Source: Aphelidium insulamus (lineage: Eukaryota; Aphelidiomycota; Aphelidea; Aphelidiaceae). From it: a stretch of 64,000 bases of DNA. The DNA is taken from assembly GCA_036784855.1 (NCBI GenBank), contig JAZDSV010000027.1, positions 63,501-127,500 on the forward strand, read 5' to 3'. How positions within the stretch are numbered: position 1 is the first letter of the stretch; each line of letters starts with the position of its first letter. Shown here in pieces: positions 60,269 to 64,000 of the stretch. Below the pieces are notes generated by a model. That model made no database searches. It was not told the origin of the DNA and was given only the letters and a program-made list of their open reading frames with translations. Both the position numbers and the translations under genes were made by a program.

Positions 60269-61978
60269 ATGCTGTCCCGTAGCAACATTAACATTCGAAT
60301 GTTCCTAAGCGTGGTCGCAATGCTCGGCGTGGCCACAGCGCAGTCCAAACTGTTCTTTGGCGCATACGTGTCATACGATGCCGCACAGTACGCCAACGCA
60401 CTCGGCCACGCTCCCGCCATGAGCATGGAGTTCTTTGGCATAACGGCTGCCGGATTCAGCGGTGCGCCAGATGATTTTGTCACCCGCGTCTCCAAGACCG
60501 GCGGACTGCCGATCCTAACGCTGGAGCCAAGCGTCGATATACACCAACTGTCGCAGACAACGTTCAACAACATTGCAAAAGTGTGTGCCGCGCTCAACAG
60601 ACAAGGTCACAAGATATTTGTGCGTTTTGCCCACGAGATGAATGGTGCGTAGTTTTTGCTATAACATGTAATTACGGTGCACTGACATTCGCCAATAGCC
60701 AAATGGTACCCGTTCTGGGGCGGAATGGCCGACGTGTATAAGAACCGTTTCCAGAGTCTTTCCACGGCACTGAAGAACAATGGCGCGACAACCACGTACA
60801 CAATCTGGGCACCCAATGGGGCCTACAATAGGGATCCAGTGATGCAGTACGAGCAGTACTGGCCGGGTGGTGACTTTGTGGACGTTGTCGGTCTGGACTT
60901 GTACAACAAGAATCTGGACGACGGAAATGCACACAAGATGAGCCTCATCGACGCTATCGAAGGCCCGTACAAAGGTGCCGTGAACTTTTATGAGCGGTAT
61001 AGCGTGCAAGAGAACAAGCCATTCATTATCGCCGAGACGTCGGCGTCCACGAAAGTTGGCATGGACACCGCGGCGGAGTATGAATGGAAGATGGCATGGA
61101 TCAAGCAGGTGTACTCTGCGGACACCCAGAGCCACTTTCCCAACCTGCGCGCTGTGGTGTGGTTCGAGACGACAAAACCATTACCCGGCACCACAATGGA
61201 AATGCACAATAACGTGATGGACCGGCCGATGGCGGGTACAGTCCGTTCCTACTTCGACACGTTGAACTTTCTGGTGTATGCACCGCAGGCGGCTTCATTG
61301 GACTTTTTCGCTGGCTTTGGTGGATCGGCACCCGGTCCGGCTCCAAGTCCACCCACACCAAGTCCTCCCGCACCTGCTCCGAACACACCACCCCAAACTC
61401 CACCTGCACCTGTACCGCCACCAGGTGACGATGGTGGCAATGGTTCTGGTGACAATGGCGATGGTGGAAATGGTGGCAACGGCGGAGATGGTGGAAATGG
61501 TGGCAACAGTACTGGTGGCAATGACGGCAGCCTAACTGGGCTGTTGACTAACGCGGCACGCGTCACACCCGACTCCAAGAATCAGCAGGATGCCAGTGCC
61601 GTCAAGTCCGCACCGGAGCAACCGCCGCCATTGTTCCCGGGTAGCGGCGACGTGGCGGCACAAGTTGTCAGTGTCCTAACTGGTGGCCAGCCGGCAACTC
61701 AGGCTGCTCAACCGCCTGCACAGGGCACAACTGATGGGGGCCAGAATCAAAATGATTTGGTGGCGAGTGGTGACGGTGCGCAACAGCTGCAGGAACCTAG
61801 CATTGCGCCCGGAAGCAGTCTTGATGGCGGCAGTTCCGGTGGCGGTAGCATTGCTGGTGGCAGCGGCTCCTTGCCTCTCGGCGAGAACCAACCGCAGTCG
61901 GCTTCAAGCGCGTCGCACTCAATGCTCTCGGCGGCCGTGGCCGCCTTGGCTGGTGTAGTACCGCTTGTCTATTGCTAA
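60269..61978 (+). CDS. GH26-like glycoside hydrolase 3, probably GPI-anchored
   Basis: Exons 60269..60644 and 60699..61978; 551 aa (an alternative ATG at 60299 gives a tighter signal peptide, MFLSVVAMLGVATAQ). Acid/base motif IFVRFAHEMNAKWYPFWGG (Glu 123); nucleophile candidate in PFIIAETSAS. YTIWAPNGAYN and DVVGLDLYNKNLD are conserved with paralogue 4. A Pro-rich then Gly/Asn-rich linker (DDGGNGSGDNGDGGNGGNGG) follows, and a GPI-type C-terminus (SHSMLSAAVAALAGVVPLVY). Intron position as in paralogues 2 and 4. Confidence 0.85.
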
Positions 61979-61986
61979 TGCACTCA

Positions 61987-61988
<2 letters not shown>

Positions 61989-62045
<57 letters not shown>
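61989..62045. repeat. (CA)n microsatellite
   Basis: About 28 CA units just after the stop codon of GH26-like gene 3. Confidence 0.95.
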
Positions 62046-62049
<4 letters not shown>

Positions 62050-62567
62050 TCACTCGCACACACACAGACACTCGTGCAGACAACTGCAACACTTGAATAC
62101 AGTAGTTGACACATGCGTTTTAATTTTCTTTGGAGTCTGACTATGACGTGTGTGTGTTTTGGTCACCTGATCATTAATTGTCAACATGAAGGATTTTAGC
62201 CTAGTTACTTGGGCGTAATGTCATGTATCTAATGCTCGCAGATATCAATACATTGTCCATATAGATATTAGACAACAAACAATGCATTCCATTCCTTCGT
62301 TTCCTTTGACAAGCGAGACCACGTGAACAGGTTGGCCATGACGTCGAGGATAAATTAATCTTTGTGTGTTTCACTCGCCACCCAATCACCGTGCTGTGCC
62401 ACCCTATGTCAACTGCGGTTGGCTGCCGAGAGCTTTGTGCGACAGTAGTGATGCACGCGTAAAACAGCACGCACACCGCACGTTTGCGCACATTTATATC
62501 TCCCGTTTGAAAAAGAGCATCTTATTGCGGCTATAATCACCAATAATCATACACAGGTGATAGAGCA
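62046..62567. other. intergenic region, no gene seen
   Basis: About 520 bp before GH26-like gene 4. A possible TATA element (TTTATATCT near 62493) lies about 75 bp upstream of its ATG; no gene seen. Confidence 0.5.
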
Positions 62568-64000
62568 ATGCAACTGAAAACAATAGCACTCCTTATTGCC
62601 GCTGCCATTGGCACGGTGGCAGCAGCACAGTCAAGCATTGCCTTTGGCGCGTCCACTCTGAAAGAGGAACAAGCATCCTACATCCAGCACTTGGGCCACA
62701 CGCCGGCAATGATGATGCGTTTCTACCCGCAAACCAAGGACGGCATCGTGGAGGCGGACGTGTTGGGATTCGCCACCGAGGTGAAGGCGCTGGGCGACGG
62801 CGTGATTGCCGTTGTGACAATCGAACCAGACTCGGATCCTCTCAGCGCTATCATCGCGAATAAGGCTGGTGTTGAAAGCGTTGCCACGGCTTTAGACAAC
62901 ATTCACCAGACCACTCAAGTGAGCATGATTGTGCGCTATGCACATGAAATGAATGGTACGTGCTTTATGTTTAATGCGCGAAACGTCGCTGACACTCTTT
63001 CGCAGCCGACTGGTATCCGTGGAGCAAGACTGCCACCCCCGCTGAGTACCGCCAAGCGTTCTGTTTGCTTTCCGAAGCGTTACGTAAAACCCCCGCTGGT
63101 AGTGCGCGAAAGATTCAAATGCTCTGGGCACCGTACCTTGCGTACGACCGAAAGATGCCGTACGCAGACTACTGGCCCGAGCAGGAAGCTGGATGCGTGG
63201 TGGACCTTGTTGGACTGACTGTGCATAACAAGAAGCTGGACGAAAACACCCCAGCCAAGCCGGCCGTGGAGCGCATCACCAGCACAAAGTACGGCGAGAA
63301 CTTTTACGAGACCTACAGCGTGAAAGCCAACAAGCCATTTGTGATTGCCGAGACATCGGCCGCCACCTACGAGACAATGGACCCAGCCGACGAGCAGCAG
63401 TGGAAGCTGGACTGGTTCAAGGAGCTGCTGTCGCCAGAGACAAAGGCAGCGCTGCCCAAACTGGCTGGCGTGACCTGGTTCGACGAATCAAAGCCGGCCA
63501 CTGTTGCCGGTGACACGCAGATGATGAACCACGGCATATTCAACCGCGACCTGCCAATGACTCCGCCGTTCTGGCAGCCGTTTTTGGACTACCTCAACGG
63601 CCTCGCGGATCCAAAGATTTTGTTTGCCAACGGCGATGCAACTCTGCAGGGCGTTCTTGGTGCTGTCGGCAACAATGTTCAGGGTGCCGTTGGCGGTCAA
63701 GCTGGCAATGAGGGTGGCAACGGTTCCGAGGCTGGCGGTCAAGGCGGTAATGAGGGTGGCAATGGTGCCGAAGCTGGCGGGGAAGCTGGCAATGAGGGTG
63801 GCAATGAGGGTGGCAACGGTGCCGAGGCTGGCGGGGAAGCTGGCAATGAGGGTGGCAACGGTGCCGAGGCTGGCGGGGAAGCTGGCAATGAGGGTGGCAA
63901 TGGTGCCGAAGCTGGCGGGGAAGCTGGAAATGAGGGTGGCAATGGTGCCGAGGCTGGCGGTCAAGGCGGTAATGAGGGTGGCAATGGTGCCGAAGCTGGC
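62568..64000 (+). CDS. GH26-like glycoside hydrolase 4, 3' end outside window
   Basis: Exons 62568..62955 and 63006..>64000. Signal peptide MQLKTIALLIAAAIGTVAAA. Acid/base motif IVRYAHEMNADWYPWSK (Glu 127); nucleophile candidate in PFVIAETSAA; LWAPYLAYD and DLVGLTVHNKKLDE are conserved. After the catalytic domain (ending about DYLNGLADPKILF) a tandem repeat of GGEAGNEGGNGAEA-like units begins and is still running at the window end. A GPI signal would be expected beyond. The intron lies at the same codon as in paralogues 2 and 3. Confidence 0.85.
63670..64000 (+). repeat. coding tandem repeat, Gly/Glu/Asn/Ala-rich linker
   Basis: Units of about 36-42 bp with the core GAGGCTGGCGG(G/T)(G)AAGCTGG...AATGAGGGTGGCAA(C/T)GG, encoding AEAGGEAGNEGGNG. 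At least eight units in the window; all keep the reading frame. Confidence 0.9.

Noticed and set aside
63488-63964. Long minus-strand frame of SFPAS-like repeats
   Set aside because: Antisense reading of the Gly/Glu-rich tandem repeat in GH26-like gene 4.

Overview
The window is nuclear DNA from an intron-rich unicellular eukaryote. About 70 introns can be modelled; nearly all are 40-105 nt with GT-AG ends and CTAAT-like branch sites. The gene set fits an opisthokont that makes flagellated cells, most probably a chytrid-grade (zoosporic) fungus or a close relative: the ciliary protein CFAP100, GH18 chitinase, GH26 mannanase-like enzymes, allantoicase, a Leu5-type CoA carrier, a UBR1-type N-recognin and a SHANK-like scaffold occur together. 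The species cannot be named from sequence alone.

Layout. 1-2303: 3' end of a BLTP2/Fmp27/Hobbit lipid-transfer protein. 2901-4878: secreted ankyrin-like protein A. 5097-7489: Sly41/TPT-type transporter. 7.5-8.6 kb: a doubtful minus-strand gene and a short secreted ankyrin protein. 9.1-12.6 kb: bL34m and a nine-exon SHANK-like gene. 13.3-14.5 kb: chitinase with one frameshift. 14.6-17.7 kb: a small ORF, TMEM208/Snd2 and CFAP100, followed by a 61-bp tandem repeat. 18.2-20.0 kb: tRNA-Leu and ferrochelatase. 20.3-22.8 kb: a tandem duplication of a secreted ankyrin-like gene, one copy dead and one intact. 22.8-30.1 kb: repeat-rich and gene-poor, holding GOT1 and a sepiapterin-reductase-like SDR between inverted copies of a dispersed repeat, then gene fragments. 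30.1-39.0 kb: a small secreted protein, RAB3GAP1, tRNA-Arg, allantoicase, a hypothetical gene, a decayed ankyrin-like pseudogene and tRNA-Tyr. 39.2-46.2 kb: 15-exon UBR1. 46.3-48.4 kb: one dead and one intact member of a lineage-specific secreted family. 48.8-55.6 kb: CoA carrier, a second tRNA-Arg, CSTF2/Rna15, an ankyrin-like fragment, secreted ankyrin protein D and dynactin p24. 56.0-64.0 kb: four tandem GH26-like glycoside hydrolases, two with likely GPI-anchor signals; the last runs off the window.

Conserved housekeeping genes (trafficking, protein turnover, haem, RNA 3'-end formation) are thus interleaved with rapidly evolving secreted families. The two most interesting signals are (i) a birth-and-death family of secreted, tryptophan-rich ankyrin-like proteins whose signal peptide sits on its own exon, and (ii) an unusually high share of GC-AG introns (four well supported, one tentative, of about 71).
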